The translations under genes and the position numbers were made by a program. Under the pieces are notes generated by a model. It was given only the letters and a program-made list of their open reading frames with translations, had not been told where the DNA came from and searched no databases. Positions 1 through 12,124 of a stretch of 64,000 nt of DNA are shown in pieces (positions within the stretch are counted from its first letter, which is position 1; every line of letters starts with the position of its first letter). The DNA comes from Cheilinus undulatus (taxonomy: Eukaryota; Chordata; Actinopteri; Labriformes; Labridae): NCBI RefSeq assembly GCF_018320785.1, contig NC_054886.1:5021207-5085206 (forward strand). Direction: 5' to 3'.

Positions 1-588
1 CTGATGAGACAAAAGTTGAACTTTTTGTAACATCTGGAGTCAAACTAACACAGCATTTCATGTAAAGAAGGTCAGACCAACAGTCAAACATGGTGGTGGT
101 CATGTGATGGTCTGGAACCATCAATTGTGCTCTCTAGCATGAAATCCTGAAGAAGATAATCCAGTACTCATTTCATGACCTCAGGCTCAAAAACACTTGG
201 GTTATGCAACAGGACAGTAATTCCCAAAACACCAGCAAGTTCACCTCTGACTGTCTTCAAATAAAAGCAAGATTTTGGAGTGGCCTTGACAAAGTCTGGA
301 CTTAAATCTCATTGAGATGCTGGGGTGTGACCTGAAACAGGTCGGAACTAAAACATTTCTGCAAAGAAGAGTGGGTCAAAATTCCTCCACAGCGATGTGA
401 AAGACTCATCGCCAGTTATCGCAAACACTTGCATAGTTGCCATGGGTGGAAGAACCAGTTTTTAGGTGTAGGGGGAAATACTTTGTCACATAGGGCCAGC
501 AACGTTAAGAATGCTTCCCTTAATAAATGAAATCAGCATTTTAAAAAATGATTTTTTAAATTGACCTGTACTTTTCCACTGCACTGTA
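1..588 (+). mobile_element. Degenerate Tc1/mariner transposon, 3' part
   Basis: The plus strand reads like the second half of a Tc1 transposase. A stretch near 205-240 gives MQQDSNSQNTS (family consensus QQD-DPKHT), followed by a WSGLDKVWT-like stretch before the family's ISL/NPIE region, with stops in between. The end near 581-588 (gcactgta) resembles a Tc1 terminal repeat of the family ending in ...cactgta. The 5' half lies outside the window. It is inactive. Confidence 0.75.
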
Positions 589-1340
589 CATACATGAACA
601 GAGGAGTGAAGTGGTTTCTGTCCAGCTTTATTTTCACCCCCAGTTGGCATTATTCCTCCTCATCCAAACCCACATACAGTTTTTTACTACATCATCTTTC
701 ATTTTCTTTAATGTATTTTCGATCTGTATCCCTGCACTCCCAGCCTCCTCCATAATAAGCCTTCAGTAAACCTTGAAAATGTCTCTCTGTCAAGGAGGAT
801 TTTCCTTTGACAATAAGACGCCAAACACACTTTTATGAATGCATTGCTTTGTTTTATTTGTGCTTCATAAGTTTTAACTTCATTTATAATTGCAGACTGG
901 GACTTCTATACAACAGGAGCTGATGGAAGGAATAAATTCAGTGCTTCATTAAGGAGATATATCTTACTAAACAAATATTTGATCAAACAAAACATTTTAA
1001 CATGACTGAATATCTAGTGTTAAATCACAGTTCATTTATATAGTGCATATCTCATCTATTCCCTTTGATTTGTAGTAAATGTGTCTTACATCAGTCGTTT
1101 AGACACAGACACAGTTGAAGGCATATCAAACCTACAATACATGGGTTATTTTAGTTCAAAAATACACACAGAATCATATTACAGATAGCTCAATCCAAGT
1201 GAACTGAATATGATTAATATAAAAAGTGTCAATAAATGCCACCCATACAAGACTGCCTTTTAAAAAAAGTTACAGCAAAGATGAGTAAAGTGCAAAGAGT
1301 CAAACATTAGTCATCCCTAACAGTGCCCCGCATATGTGTT
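589..1340. other. 3' flank of ependymin-like gene 1
   Basis: This is AT-rich sequence with no recognised gene. It should contain the 3' UTR of gene 1. The nearest clear minus-strand AATAAA (tttatt on plus, about 853-858) is roughly 480 bp beyond the stop, so the true polyadenylation site is uncertain. Confidence 0.4.
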
Positions 1341-4275
1341 TTAAAATAAGTCATAGAAGTCAACCGGATCCTCTCCATCATCTTTCTCCATCTTTGCATC
1401 CTTGCAGAATGATGGAGGGATGAAGTGTCCAGGGTCGGTGATTCCAATTACATTGTTGTAGAAGCTAAGAGTAAAAAAAGACAAATATTGATGAGACTAG
1501 AATGATTATTTCCATAGTATGAAACAACAAAAACACTTTAATTCATCAATGCTGACCATGATCATTAACAGATGGAGGATTTGACTTAAGCAGTGCAGCC
1601 AGTGTACCATTGCTCTGTAGGGAATTGATTCCCTACACTAATTTGTGATTAAGTTAGGTTTTCCTTGTAAAAATTACTATTTACTTGTGTCACAGTATCA
1701 AACATTTCTCATCAAGCTTTTCTTTGATGGATTTTTTATTGAGTAATTGTAATACACCATAATATGCTTTGATAAAAAAACAGTTTCACTATCTCTGCTG
1801 AAACACTAAAAATCACTTAGTTTTCATAGTGAAAGTGCTATTTATCCATGTAAATGGTTTGTATCTCAGAATTTAATACCAACATTTATGTAACAATTTT
1901 AAATTTATGATTGACAAAGACTAAGGCTCTCACCAATGTTGGGCTTTGCTAGCTAAAATTGATGCTCATTGTTAATATGTGGTGAAGTGTGTTAGTCAAG
2001 TTTTAATTTCCATGATTTAACATTTTTAGAGCTATTAGAGTCTATTCTGCTCCTATGCTGGACAATTATGGATTGAAGCTCGTCTGTGTTGGGTTGATGG
2101 TAGTAATCGGTTTGGTAGAGGTCATTGATTTGATTTAGGTCTACATTGGTTTGATGTAGGTCTATGTTAGTTTGACATAGGTCTATATTGATTTGACTTA
2201 GGTCTCCATTCATTTGATGTATGGCTACATTGGTTTGACTAATGTCTACATTGGTTTGCTGTAGGTCTAAAATAGTTTGATGTAGGTCTACATTGGTTTG
2301 CTGTAGGTCTACATTGGTTTGCTGTAGGTCTACATTGGTTTGCTGTAGGTCTACATTGGTTTGCTGTAGGTCTACACTGGTTTGATGTAGGTCCACAGTG
2401 GTTTGACGTAGGTCTACCTTGGTTTCATGTAGGTCTACATTGGTTTGTTGTAGGTCTACATTGGTTTGATGTAGGTCTACATTGGTTGGTGTAGGTTTAT
2501 ATTGGTTTGATGTAGGTCTACATTGGTTTGATCTAGTTCTACATTGGTCTGATGTAGGTCTACACTGGTTTGATGTAGGTCTACATTGGTTGGTGTAGGT
2601 TTATATTGGTTTGATGCTGGTCAACACTGGTTTGAGATCAGTCTACTGTACATTGGTATGATGCTTCTTTACAAATGTTTCAATCTGGTACATGTTGTCC
2701 TGAAGCTTGTCAACACTAGTTTGAGTCTTGTCAATGCTGGATTGATGTTCTTTTGTGTTGGTTTGATACCGACAAATTCTGGTTCGATACTCGTGGATGT
2801 TGTTTTGATGCTAATTTGTGTTGGTTGTGAGTTAGTCTGTTTTGGTTTGAGGCTGGCCAAAAATGATGTATGTTGTGCAATGATTTTTTTTTCAGTGGTC
2901 AGCACTGGTTTGAAACTGGTCTCTATTGGTTGGATGCCGGTCTTTGACGGGTTTATGCAAGTCAACACTGGTTAAAAACTGGTCTATGTTGGTTTGCATA
3001 TACACAACAGCAGCAAATATATAAGTACAAAATTGTAATGACTGTCTAACTTAAGTGCTTTTTGACTCAGCATTGTAGGAAAAGAACACAATTATTTAAC
3101 ATGCTTTAGTCCTATTTTGATCTGTCTCTCTATTTAGGCCACGTAAGTGTAATGTAGTTATTTTAAGTCTTGCCATTTCACTTGTTTTACAAGCCAACAC
3201 ATCTTGTACATCTGAAAAGGTAATAAAGTCTAAGAAGTCCACGCTCAGTTTTCTTGATATTTTCAAACTAGATTCTCCAAAATCTAAGTTGTTGAGTTGT
3301 TGGACTGACCTGGTCACCATCCATCCAGTTTTCTCCGTATGATACAGAGTGCTGACTGGAACACATCCAAACTGAGTGACAGAGCTGATGTACTTCACTA
3401 AAAAAACAAGAAGTTGATCACAAGTTAGCTGAAGCAACACAACCGGATGAGCAGGTTTATGAAAAACAAAGGCTGGGATTACCCCTAAGAATCACAGCAA
3501 GTCATGTGAATCACTGCACCACATGACACAGTATTTTCTCTGTCCTAGTTTCCAGCTTTACCTTGTCCCTTCTTTAGCTGCATCTCCCCTGCCCAGGTGT
3601 TGACCAGGACTCCCTGAAATGGACCTGAAGAGCTGCCCACCACCTCCTGTGCCAGCAGGTTGGCGCTCTCTGGGATCTCTAGAGGGTGGAATTCCATGCT
3701 CAGCGCCTTCTTGCAACATGTTTGGTTCCTGTAGTTGATCTTATACAGAACACCCTAGAAAACAGGGTAGCATTATGTTTGGCAGTTCTGCAGGGCATAT
3801 GCATTTCCCTACTACATGCATTGTCCTTACCTGATTGTAGAGCAGAAGCACATCAAAGTGGAAGCTCTTATTGCCATAAGATCCAAACTCTCTCAGGCGA
3901 ATACGCTTCCCCAGTGCATCATAGTTGTACTTGGCAAAGGCCATCAGCTTCCCATTTGAGCTCGCCTTGTAAAGCAACATAAAATAGACTTACTAAAGCG
4001 GGAAATGCTTAGCCATGACCATATTTAACCTAAAAGAAAGACATGTAGATGATATAAAACACAGGGAGGTTTAAAGGTTTGCACACTTACCACTGAGAAG
4101 CCTCCAGATAACAGAGGAGGAGATTCTGTCAAATAAAGTGAGAGCTTAAGATTGAATTGCTGAGGGATAGGCTAATTCAGAGTAATTGAACATTGGTGGA
4201 GTACTCACTGCATTGCTGTGGTCTCTGAGCCAGGCAGCACGCCGTCAGGCACACAAGCAGGACGAGAGCTCTCAT
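1341..4275 (-). CDS. Ependymin-family secreted glycoprotein, diverged copy (gene 1)
   Basis: Six coding exons on the minus strand: 4275-4209, 4125-4091, 3965-3831, 3754-3562, 3397-3310 and 1464-1341. Every junction has GT/AG and the frame closes at 213 aa plus TAA. Residues 1-17 are a hydrophobic signal peptide (MRALVLLVCL...CLAQ). The four family cysteines fall at about 22, 92, 155 and 193, with an extra Cys93. N-glycosylation sequons include N-K-S in exon 3 and N-Q-T just before Cys92. Motifs GSSSGP, FGCVPVS and IPPSFCKDAK match ependymins, whose usual length is about 215 aa. Ependymins are secreted proteins first known from fish brain extracellular fluid; the related EPDR1 has a LolA-like fold with a hydrophobic pocket. 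This copy is clearly older than genes 2-6. Which subfamily (epd, epdl1, epdl2) it belongs to needs a tree. Its role is inferred only from the family. Confidence 0.93.
2085..2990. repeat. 21-bp minisatellite in intron 5 of gene 1
   Basis: Tandem copies of a unit like tttgctgtaggtctacattgg (21 bp). They are tightest at about 2130-2630 and decay into degenerate copies (tggtttgannctggtc...) up to about 2990. The array lies wholly within the intron between exons 5 and 6 of gene 1. Open frames across it on both strands are low-complexity products of a repeat length divisible by three, not genes. Confidence 0.85.
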
Positions 4276-4350
4276 GCTGGCTGACGCTTTGTTGTGACAC
4301 TCTCAACTGCACAGGAAGGCAAATATGCTGTTACCCTGGGGAGCTCACTT

Positions 4351-4360
4351 CCTTATAAGC
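4351..4360 (-). promoter_or_regulatory. TATA box of gene 1
   Basis: The minus strand reads GCTTATAAGG, about 76 bp before the ATG at 4275. That spacing fits a TATA box with a short 5' UTR. The same relative position holds a TATA-like TACATAAG in genes 2-6. Confidence 0.6.
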
Positions 4361-4925
4361 AAGCTGGTGAGGCTCCAAGTCAGCTTCCAGTGCCAGGTTT
4401 TCTTTGTCTCCGTGTAGGAACTTGGCATCACGAGGTTTAACTAGGGGCAAGGTGTCTTTTGGCACCAGCTTGTTTTGGATTACAATTAGACCTTAACTAT
4501 AGTTTGACATTCTTTGGATCTTAATCCATTAAAAATGGCTCTCCATATGGTTTTCTAAACAGTAAACCAGTGTTTTGGTTCCATAGATTAATTTGTCATA
4601 ATCATGGAGAAAAACGGTTAAAAGGGCCCATCCTAATTTTGGCTGTGAGCTGCAAGATTGATTTCAAGATGCTATAGTTAGCTGTTAAAACTGGCACAGC
4701 CTTATTTTGGCACTAGGGTCAAGCAACTAGCTGCTGCTAGATGTGCCCAAAACCAGGAGAGACCAACTTTCACTGTAGCTGCTCTGAACCTGTAGCTTAC
4801 CATTGCTGTTATCAAGCAGCTCTACAAGCAGCATGTGATTGTAAGAAGAAGTGGGAGGAAAGATTTTACATTTTTCTTCTCCACAAACTAGTTGCACAAC
4901 TTGGCTTGGTCTGAAATGCAGCCAA
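4361..4925. other. Upstream flank of gene 1
   Basis: No gene, RNA or recognised mobile element seen. Distal regulatory sequence of gene 1 could lie here, but nothing specific supports it. Confidence 0.3.
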
Positions 4926-5590
4926 GACACCCGAATATTTCTTTAATCTCGTACCACTGAGTTTGTGCCTAGAAGTTTTAAAAGAGCAGCTACTTAAACT
5001 GTGTGTTTCAAATTTTCTTACTAAACGCTGAAGGGATTTCAGCTTGTATTAAGAAACACAAGGGAAGAGCATTGTTGCCTATTCTCTACTATTTGACATG
5101 TGGCACTTCATCAGATTCAGAATCAGCTTTATTAGCCAAGTATGCTTGCACAACAAGGAATTTGATTCAAGTTAGCTTTTCTTTCAGTGTACAGGAATGA
5201 AACATTAAATACAAAAGAGAACAGGTTGAGATCTGATTATGTACAAGCTCTTGTTGGGTGTTTTTTAGGCACAACTCTGTGTGCACTGATAGTGTGGTTG
5301 CAAATGGTGCAAGAATGCTGACTAGACAATAAGAATTTTAAAAAAAGCAAGGATGTAGGCAGATTCATGTGAGGTGGATAAGATCATTTAAGATAGTTGA
5401 TTGTGCAAATGTGCATATTAGGTGAGGGATTTTACCACAGAGAGGCTTCTTACTGCAACTGAGTAACAGTGAATAGACTGAATACTTACAGCATTTAAGT
5501 AGAGTCAGTGGATTAGATAAGTAATTATCTTACATAAAGTATATTTACGGTGAGGCTTTTACCACACTGAAATTTCTTACAGTATTGGAG
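4926..5590. repeat. Inverted copy of a duplicated flank
   Basis: 4926-5100 is the reverse complement of about 45850-46015, and about 5387-5582 is the reverse complement of the flank found at 23700-23895, 36745-36935 and, in part, 45131-45240. It carries the same flank as units 2-4 but in opposite orientation, joined here to a minisatellite in unchanged orientation. Confidence 0.75.
5105..5235 (-). mobile_element. LINE 3'-tail fragment
   Basis: The plus strand carries gattcagaatcagctttatt followed by a gccaagtatgcttgcacaa-like sequence. This is the reverse complement of a very common fish LINE 3' end that terminates in AATAAAGCTGATTCTGAATC. It is a 5'-truncated remnant with no coding sequence. 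Confidence 0.6.
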
Positions 5591-5679
5591 ATAAAGTAAA
5601 CAAAAGAGACAATAAAAACATTTTACATTGAGCAGGGCTTGGGTTCTTGTTAAATGAAAGTTTTATTTTCTCACAATCG

Positions 5680-7422
5680 GTTGAGTGATCATCAGAGTGA
5701 CTATGTGACTGTTGAGTGATCATCAGAGTAACTGACTGTTGAGTGGTCATCAAAGTAACTCTGACTGTTGAGTGGTCATCAGAGTGACTCTGTGACTGTT
5801 GAGTGGTCATCAGAGTAACTCTGTGACTGTTGAGTGGACATCAGAGTAACTCTGTGACTGTTGAGTGGTCATCAGAGGGACTGCGACTGTTGAGTGGTCA
5901 TCAGAGTAACTCTGTGACTGTTGAATGATCATCAGAGTAACTCTGTGACTGTTGAGTGGACATCAGAGTAATTCTGTGACTGTTTAGTGATCATCAGAGT
6001 GCCTCTGTGACTGTTGAGTGGTCATCAGAGTAACTCTGTGACTGTTGAGTGGTCACCAGAGTAACTCTGTGACTGTTGAGTGATCATCAGAGTAACTCTG
6101 TGACTGTTGAGTGGTCACCAGAGTAACTCTGTGACTGTTGAGTGATCATCAGAGTAACTCTGTGACTGTTGAGTGGTCATCAGAGTAACTCTGTGACTGT
6201 TGAGTGGTCACCAGAGTAACTCTGTGACTGTTGAGTGATCATCAGAGTAAATCTGTGACTGTTGAGTGATCATCAGAGTAACTCTGTGACTGTTGAGTAG
6301 TCACCAGAGTAACTCTGTGACTGTTGAGTGATCATCAGAGTAACTCTGTGACTGTTGAGTGGTCATCAGAGTAACTCTGTGACTGTTGAGTTGTCACCAG
6401 AGTAACTCTGTGACTGTTGAGTGATCATCAGAGTAACTCTGTGACTGCTGAGTGATCATCAGAGTGTCTCTGTGACTGTTGAGTGGTCATCAGAGGGTCT
6501 CTGTGACTGTTGAGTGGTCATCAGAGTAACTATGTGACTGTTGAGTGATCATCAGAGTGTCTCTGTGACTGTTGAGTGGTCATCAGAGTAACTCTGTGAC
6601 AGTTGAGTGGTCACCAGAGTAACTCTGTGACTGTTGAGTGATCATCAGAGTAACTCTGTGACTGTTGAGTGGTCACCAGAGTAACTCTGTGACTGTTGAG
6701 TGATCATCAGAGTAACTCTGTGACTGTTAAGTGGTCATCAGAGTAACTCTGTGACTGTTGAGTGGTCACCAGAGTAACTCTGTGACTGTTGAGTGATCAT
6801 CAGAGTAAATCTGTGACTGTTGAGTGATCATCAGAGTAACTCTGACTGTTGAGTAGTCACCAGAGTAACTCTGTGACTGTTGAGTGATCATCAGAGTAAC
6901 TCTGTGACTGTTGAGTGGTCATCAGAGTAACTCTGTGACTGTTGAGTGGTCACCAGAGTAACTCTGTGACTGTTGAGTGATCATCAGAGTAACTCTGTGA
7001 CTGCTGAGTGATCATCAGAGTGTCTCTGTGACTGTTGAGTGGTCATCAGAGGGTCTCTGTGACTGTTGAGTGGTCATCAGAGTAACTATGTGACTGTTGA
7101 GTGATCATCAGAGTGTCTCTGTGACTGTTGAGTGGTCATCAGAGGGTCTCTGTGACTGTTGAGTGGTCATCAGAGTAACTCTGTGACTGCTGAGTGATCA
7201 TCAGAGTGTCTCTGTGACTGTTGAGTGGTCATCAGAGGGTCTCTGTGACTGTTGAGTGGTCATCAGAGTAACTATGTGACTGTTGAGTGGTCATCAGTGT
7301 CTCTGTGACTGTTGAGTGATCATCAGAGTGTCTCTGTGACTGTTGAGTGATCTTCAGAGTGTCTCTGTGACTGTTGAGTGATCATCAGAGAGATTGTGAC
7401 TGTTGAGTGGTCATCAGAGATG
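5680..7422. repeat. 31-bp minisatellite, block 1
   Basis: About 55 tandem copies of a 31-bp unit, approximately ctctgtgactgttgagtg followed by rtcatcagagtaa. Variants with gatcatcag, ggtcatcag and ggtcaccag alternate, giving higher-order structure. The gtaaatctg variant recurs at 6247 and 6805, exactly 558 bp (18 units) apart. The array ends in a Tc1-like insertion at about 7423. Related blocks occur at 12125, 23891 and 36936. Confidence 0.95.
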
Positions 7423-7790
7423 GCCGACAAACCTGACTTAGTTACAGACGTTCTATCTGGAGGATTGGGCCAAAATTTTAGCAAACTCTTGTGAGAAGCT
7501 TCTGGAAGGATACCCAAAACATTTGACCCAAGTCATGCAGTTTTAAAGCAATGCCACCAAATATTTATGATATGTATGGAAACTTCTGAACATGAAGAAA
7601 GTAATAAAAATATTCTATAAAAACTTATCTTCGTCTTTATTTTGGTATTTAACAAATAGAAAAATTTAGGTAAACCATAACTGACCTCAGACAGGAAATG
7701 TTTTGTCTGATTTAATGTCAACTTGAGGGTGAAGAAAGGTTATGTGTCTTTTATACAGTGTATTTAAAATTCTGGTTCAGCTGTAATTAT
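7423..7790 (+). mobile_element. Tc1-like transposon 3' end
   Basis: The sequence matches the remembered 3' non-coding end of a common fish Tc1 family: gggccaaaattttagcaaac, gagaagcttctggaaggat, then ttatgtgtcttttatacagt and a terminal gttcagctgtaat. It starts directly in minisatellite sequence, so it is a 5'-truncated insertion or the survivor of a rearrangement. No intact transposase. Confidence 0.7.
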
Positions 7791-8699
7791 GGGGGAAATA
7801 TGAAATCAAGAGAGACAAAGCTGAAAGTATAGGACATAAAAGTCTCAAATATGAAATAAAATCTGTATTGTAATTAAACTTAAAAATGTAATATTGAATC
7901 TTCAGCCTTTTTTTTTCTAATCCATTGTGACATTTTATGTAATAATTTCTTCTGAGGTAAAAGGTATGCATTTCATATTTTCATCAATTTTTATTGATTT
8001 CCAAAAAGAGGACAGGCAAAGGGGAATGGAATGTAGAGGCAGGTATAGAGGAGGTGATAGGTGTGACCAGCTGAACCTGCAGGTAAGTCTCCAGGTAAGT
8101 GTTTTTCCTTTAAACTAAGACAACTGTTAGCTCTTAAGCCTTGAATTTGATAAGAAGAGAGGGGAGATGAGGAATAAACAGGAGCAAAGAGGTAAGCATT
8201 TTTCTTCTCATGTAAAAGGTATGTATTTCATGTTATTTTCAGTTTCCAATTTTAATAAACTTTGTCATTGTTTACCTGAATATCAAAGATATTAACTGTA
8301 GTTATTGTTTTCTTTCAGGGAGGAGAGAAGTCCAGATCAGGCGGGAGGGGAGAAGGGTGGTGGGAGGGTGATAGGCCTGCTTTCTCAAAAATCAAAGGTA
8401 AATATCGATCAACATTATTATCATATCGTGCAATGATTCATAAAATCTCTCAACACTATGTTTTCTATCTCATCACTTAAACCTTCTGTGTCTTTCATTT
8501 ATCATTCATAGAGAGAGGAGAGGACAAGATGGAGGACGAGAGCTTTGGAAGAGGTGAGAGGTTGATAGGTGTGACCAGCTGAACCTGCAGGTAAGTCTCC
8601 AGGTAAGTGATTTTCCTCTTCAAACTAAAATAACTTTGAGCTCACCTTAAGCTCAATTGAAGTGAGTTTCACTGACAAGAACAAAAAGTCTGAGTGAGA
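7791..8699 (+). other. Purine-rich repeated segments with splice-like borders
   Basis: Several short purine-rich blocks (about 8008-8094, 8150-8192, 8320-8398, 8511-8604) are each followed by GTAAG- or GTAAAT-like donors. Two are preceded by good acceptors (tgttttctttcag at about 8319, ttatcattcatag at about 8510). The stretch accagctgaacctgcaggta with following agtctccaggtaagt occurs at about 8069 and 8577, and aaaaggtatg with following atttcat occurs near 7960 and 8215. This could be a duplicated exon-intron module of an unknown transcript, or a repeat. No long frame supports a protein. Confidence 0.3.
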
Positions 8700-8935
8700 T
8701 GTAATTTTTGTGTTGTTTTGAATATGAATATGCTCAAGACATCAAGATATCTCAAAACCTCAGCCAGGAAGTTAAAAATCAGGTGCAGATTGGTCTTCCA
8801 AATGGACAATAACCGTAAGCATACTGCAGAATTAGTTGCAGGTAGCATAAGGACAACAAAGTCAATATTCTGGAGTGTCCATCACAAAGCCCTGATGTCA
8901 ATCCTATGGAAAACTTTTGAGCTAAAGATGCAAGC
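8700..8935 (+). mobile_element. Tc1-like transposase remnant
   Basis: The plus-strand frame reads VFQMDNNRKHTAELVAGSI, then WSVHHKALMSILWKTFELK. These align by eye with the Tc1 block QQDNDPKHT...WP-QSPDLNPIENLW-ELK. Heavily decayed fragment. Confidence 0.65.
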
Positions 8936-8936
8936 C

Positions 8937-11900
8937 AGGGGTGGTTTTAGTGACTTGGAGGCCCCAGGCAAAGATCAATTTGAGGCCCCCCCTAATCTCA
9001 CTCACCTCAACTTCTTTGATGACTGCCATATGAATGTGATTTAACAGAAGCAGCACAGTGGGCAGTGCGCCACTAATAACACATTTAACTCCATTCAGTA
9101 TAAGATAATCTGCATTATAACCAATATCTGTTAGGTTAAGTATTAGTGAACACTTGGTTACATTAAGCTGGACAAACTGCATCCACCTTAGACAGAGAAT
9201 AAAAAAACAAACGCAAATCTGACATCTCCTCCAAAGAAATATGACAATAAAGACTCTCTGTACTTCTATGATTTTTATACACAAACTTGTGTCTTTTCTT
9301 TGTCATTTTCTGAAGTTCATGTATTCTCCTGTTCTCAGGGTTTCATATTTTCAGATACAATATCTAAAGCCCAAGGTCCCATTAAGAACTTAATGTAGTT
9401 TATTTGTATTTCTGCACCGAGTCAGCTGTATTACAGTTTTCATTATGTTATTAAGAGAAAAATACAATAGGCTCTGTTTTCAGTATTTTTTCATCTGAAT
9501 CATACTGTACTGCAGCAAAACAGGGATGTCAAGCTTATTTTGGGTCGGGGGCTGGATTTGCTCTAATAAGATGTCCTGTGTGCTGGGCAATTTTTTAAGC
9601 AACATCTATACACCAAAGCTTATATATAGGCTGCTGTAATGTTTTAAATATAGATTATCAAATATTAGATGCAGGTACCATTTAATGAGTGCTGCATGTT
9701 TGCACACTAAAGGGTTAATTAGCTACTTTAGAGAGAGAATTTACCTGTAGGTAATCTAAACAGGTCAGGCAAAAATATGCTGCCCTTGTAACATATGAAA
9801 ATTTTTACAGATTTTAACATTTTTTAGGACCCACTGATGATGAATTAACAAGACTGAAATATTCATTCATTCATTATAAATATACATTCAACGTTTGTGG
9901 GTTTAACCTTAACAGCAACCTGTCGTCCACAATATCTGATCTGACCCTGAAATTTTTTCACCTGACCTGGGATGAGTGAGAAAAAGGAGCGAAAGAGAGA
10001 GAGACAGGAGACGAGGATCCTGCAAGATTTATCGCACTGTTGCTGCAAACCCTCACCTGCTGAGTGAAAACTTGTCTTTCAATGCATACAAAAGTTGTTC
10101 TTCTTCATGTCCACTCTATCTGAATCCTCCTGAAATCCCTGCATGCGTGATGAACCGATCAAACATGCTGACCACTCATGTCATAGGACAGCCTGTGTCC
10201 AGATTAGGATTGAATGTTCAGTAATAAAGTCATTTTAACTGTTATGAGAAGAATTTCTACCATTTAATGAGAGCTGGCTTTATAAACAACATCCTGTTTA
10301 AACTTAAGTGATCAAGACCATAATTTCACTTCTTGATGACATAAAATTAAATCATATGTAAATAGAATTAGTTGATATTAGTCTGGCATTACAGATTTAG
10401 TATAATGCAGGCAGGGCTTGACATTGACACCCGCCAACTAGCCAAATGCGGGTGGATTTTGGCTGTGGTGGGTAGCAGCGAGAATCTAACTAGCCACAAT
10501 GGCGGGTTGAATTTATCAGTGTCAAAACTTATGCTTCACTCTGAAAGTGCCTGTCACACATGAACGCGACACTCACAGACATTTACGGACACACACTCGC
10601 ACTGATGTGTTGGTTAGACCGAAGGCTTCTATCTGTTTAGGGAAAATGTTTCAGAATTTGCAGGATAAACTCAGACCTGAACTTTCTCTTTCTGCCTTAA
10701 AGTTCCATGTGCGCCAGTGCCGTTTATGTGTGTGTGCTCTCCAGCTGTATGTTTCTGTCGCTCGTGCAAGCCAGGGCGGGCGGTGTGTCTAAATATTGTT
10801 TAATTAATACTCCATCTATATTCTTTGTTTGTTGAGGGCGATCTAAATGATAAAAACCCCCGCAACAGTGCGCATACTTAAAATGTTATTGAAAATTTTA
10901 AACCTTTGTATATTCAGGGTTAATTATAAATTTGCCATAAATCGATAATTAACGGTTATAAAAGACGAGAGAAACTCCAAAAATATAAATCAGTTCACTG
11001 AGGCAGTGAGAAGCAGAGGCAGAAGGATTAAAGTCTGTAACTGATCACTTAGGAGTCCAAGAGAATTCAACTAAACTGTGATTTTTTTTTCTTCTTATAT
11101 TATACATCCGTTGTTTAATGTTCTTCAGATGTGAGCTTCACCACCAAATGTAAGTCATCTATTATTTCAAGCGATATTTTAATTCGTATTAGACACACGT
11201 ATGAAAACATTTCCTCCATACAGTATAGAGCAGAGGACAGGAGAAGTTGGACACTTAATATTCTCTGGTGAAGATTTGTCAGAGTGAAAATTAGAGATGT
11301 TCTTGTAATCTGCTGTAGTTTTTCTAATAAACAGCCAGTTAACAGTATTCTAATTTTAGCATAAACTTGATACCCATTAAGAAAATAAAAATCTAAGAGT
11401 TTTGACTCTTAGATGACTGTCTCCAACAGTCTGACCCATATCTCAGTAGTGTGTTGTTTCATATGTACAGGGAGAAGTGCTTTAGTAAAAGGAGAGTTGA
11501 TATTGATCATATTGGTGAGGGAAAGTAGAGCACGTGTGTCATATCATACCCTTTGTACCAAATTTGGCATATGGCTCATAGTTACCAAACACCAAAGTTG
11601 TGGCTGGTGGAAATACTGAGTGGCTAGTAAGTTTGCAGAACCTCTAGCCACCATGGCTGGTGAGCAAAAAAGTTAATGTCAAGCCCTGTTGAACTGAGTT
11701 GCTCACCAAAGCGAGATATGATGTCCGCATTTGTGGTTGAGGGACAATTACGGAGAGAAAGTATTTGTTATCCTGAGAGCAGCTGTTTCAACCCCACTCG
11801 TGAAGAAGTTTGGTTCTACATGGCAAAAACCTCTGGATTCGGCATTTCTTAAGGCCCTTGTGCAAGGAATTAATTAGAGGTGTGGACAGGAAGAGACTGA

Positions 11901-12117
11901 CTGAGAGAGCAGAGTTGATGCTGCAGTTGTGCAGCTATGGGCTCTGCTGTGGGTCTTTTTTACGATGTTCCTCCCTGCTCTAAATGGTAAACTTTCTTTG
12001 ACCATGGGAGTGGCAAAACACAAATGAGCTATAATTGTAGAAAACCGACCCAAGGCAATTTATTGAGGCCCCCCTAATGGACAGGGCCCTGGGCAATATC
12101 CTACTTTGCCTAATGGT
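8937..12117. mobile_element. Probable hAT-like element, composite
   Basis: The left end reads caggggtggttttagtgact, and the reverse complement of the right end (about 12095-12117) reads ataggtggttttaccattag. Both ends carry a gaggcccccctaat motif. This resembles teleost hAT families whose ends read CAGGGGTGG...AGGCAAAGTAGGC. A second hAT-like element is nested at 10412-11688. The interior has no intact transposase. A target duplication is not clear, so the boundaries and the pairing of the two ends are tentative. Confidence 0.45.
10412..11688. mobile_element. hAT-like non-autonomous element, nested
   Basis: It starts with cagggcttgacattgacacc and ends with agttaatgtcaagccctg, giving imperfect terminal inverted repeats of the CAGGGCTTGACATTAAC type. 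Both ends then contain gccaactagcc / ggctggtg-like subterminal motifs. About 1.28 kb, no transposase frame. Flanking 8-bp target duplications are not evident. Confidence 0.7.
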
Positions 12118-12124
12118 AAAACCA

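Noticed and set aside
1992-2975. Open frames of 99-134 codons on both strands
   Set aside because: They are translations of the 21-bp minisatellite in gene 1 intron 5; the repeat length is divisible by three so stops are avoided by chance.
3096-3440. 114-codon frame covering exon 5 of gene 1
   Set aside because: Only 3397-3310 is exon; the rest is intron read through the splice sites.
5680-7422. Possible CRISPR-like array of regularly spaced repeats
   Set aside because: Units are directly contiguous 31-bp repeats without unique spacers and the genome is a vertebrate.
5577-7517. Minus-strand frames rich in STQQSQSH-like repeats, also at 37463-37675
   Set aside because: Low-complexity translation of the 31-bp minisatellite, with no start context or conservation.
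8937-12117. 8-bp target duplications for the two hAT-like elements
   Set aside because: The flanking octamers do not match; the atcagaga shared at 7415 and 12119 can come from the satellite unit itself.
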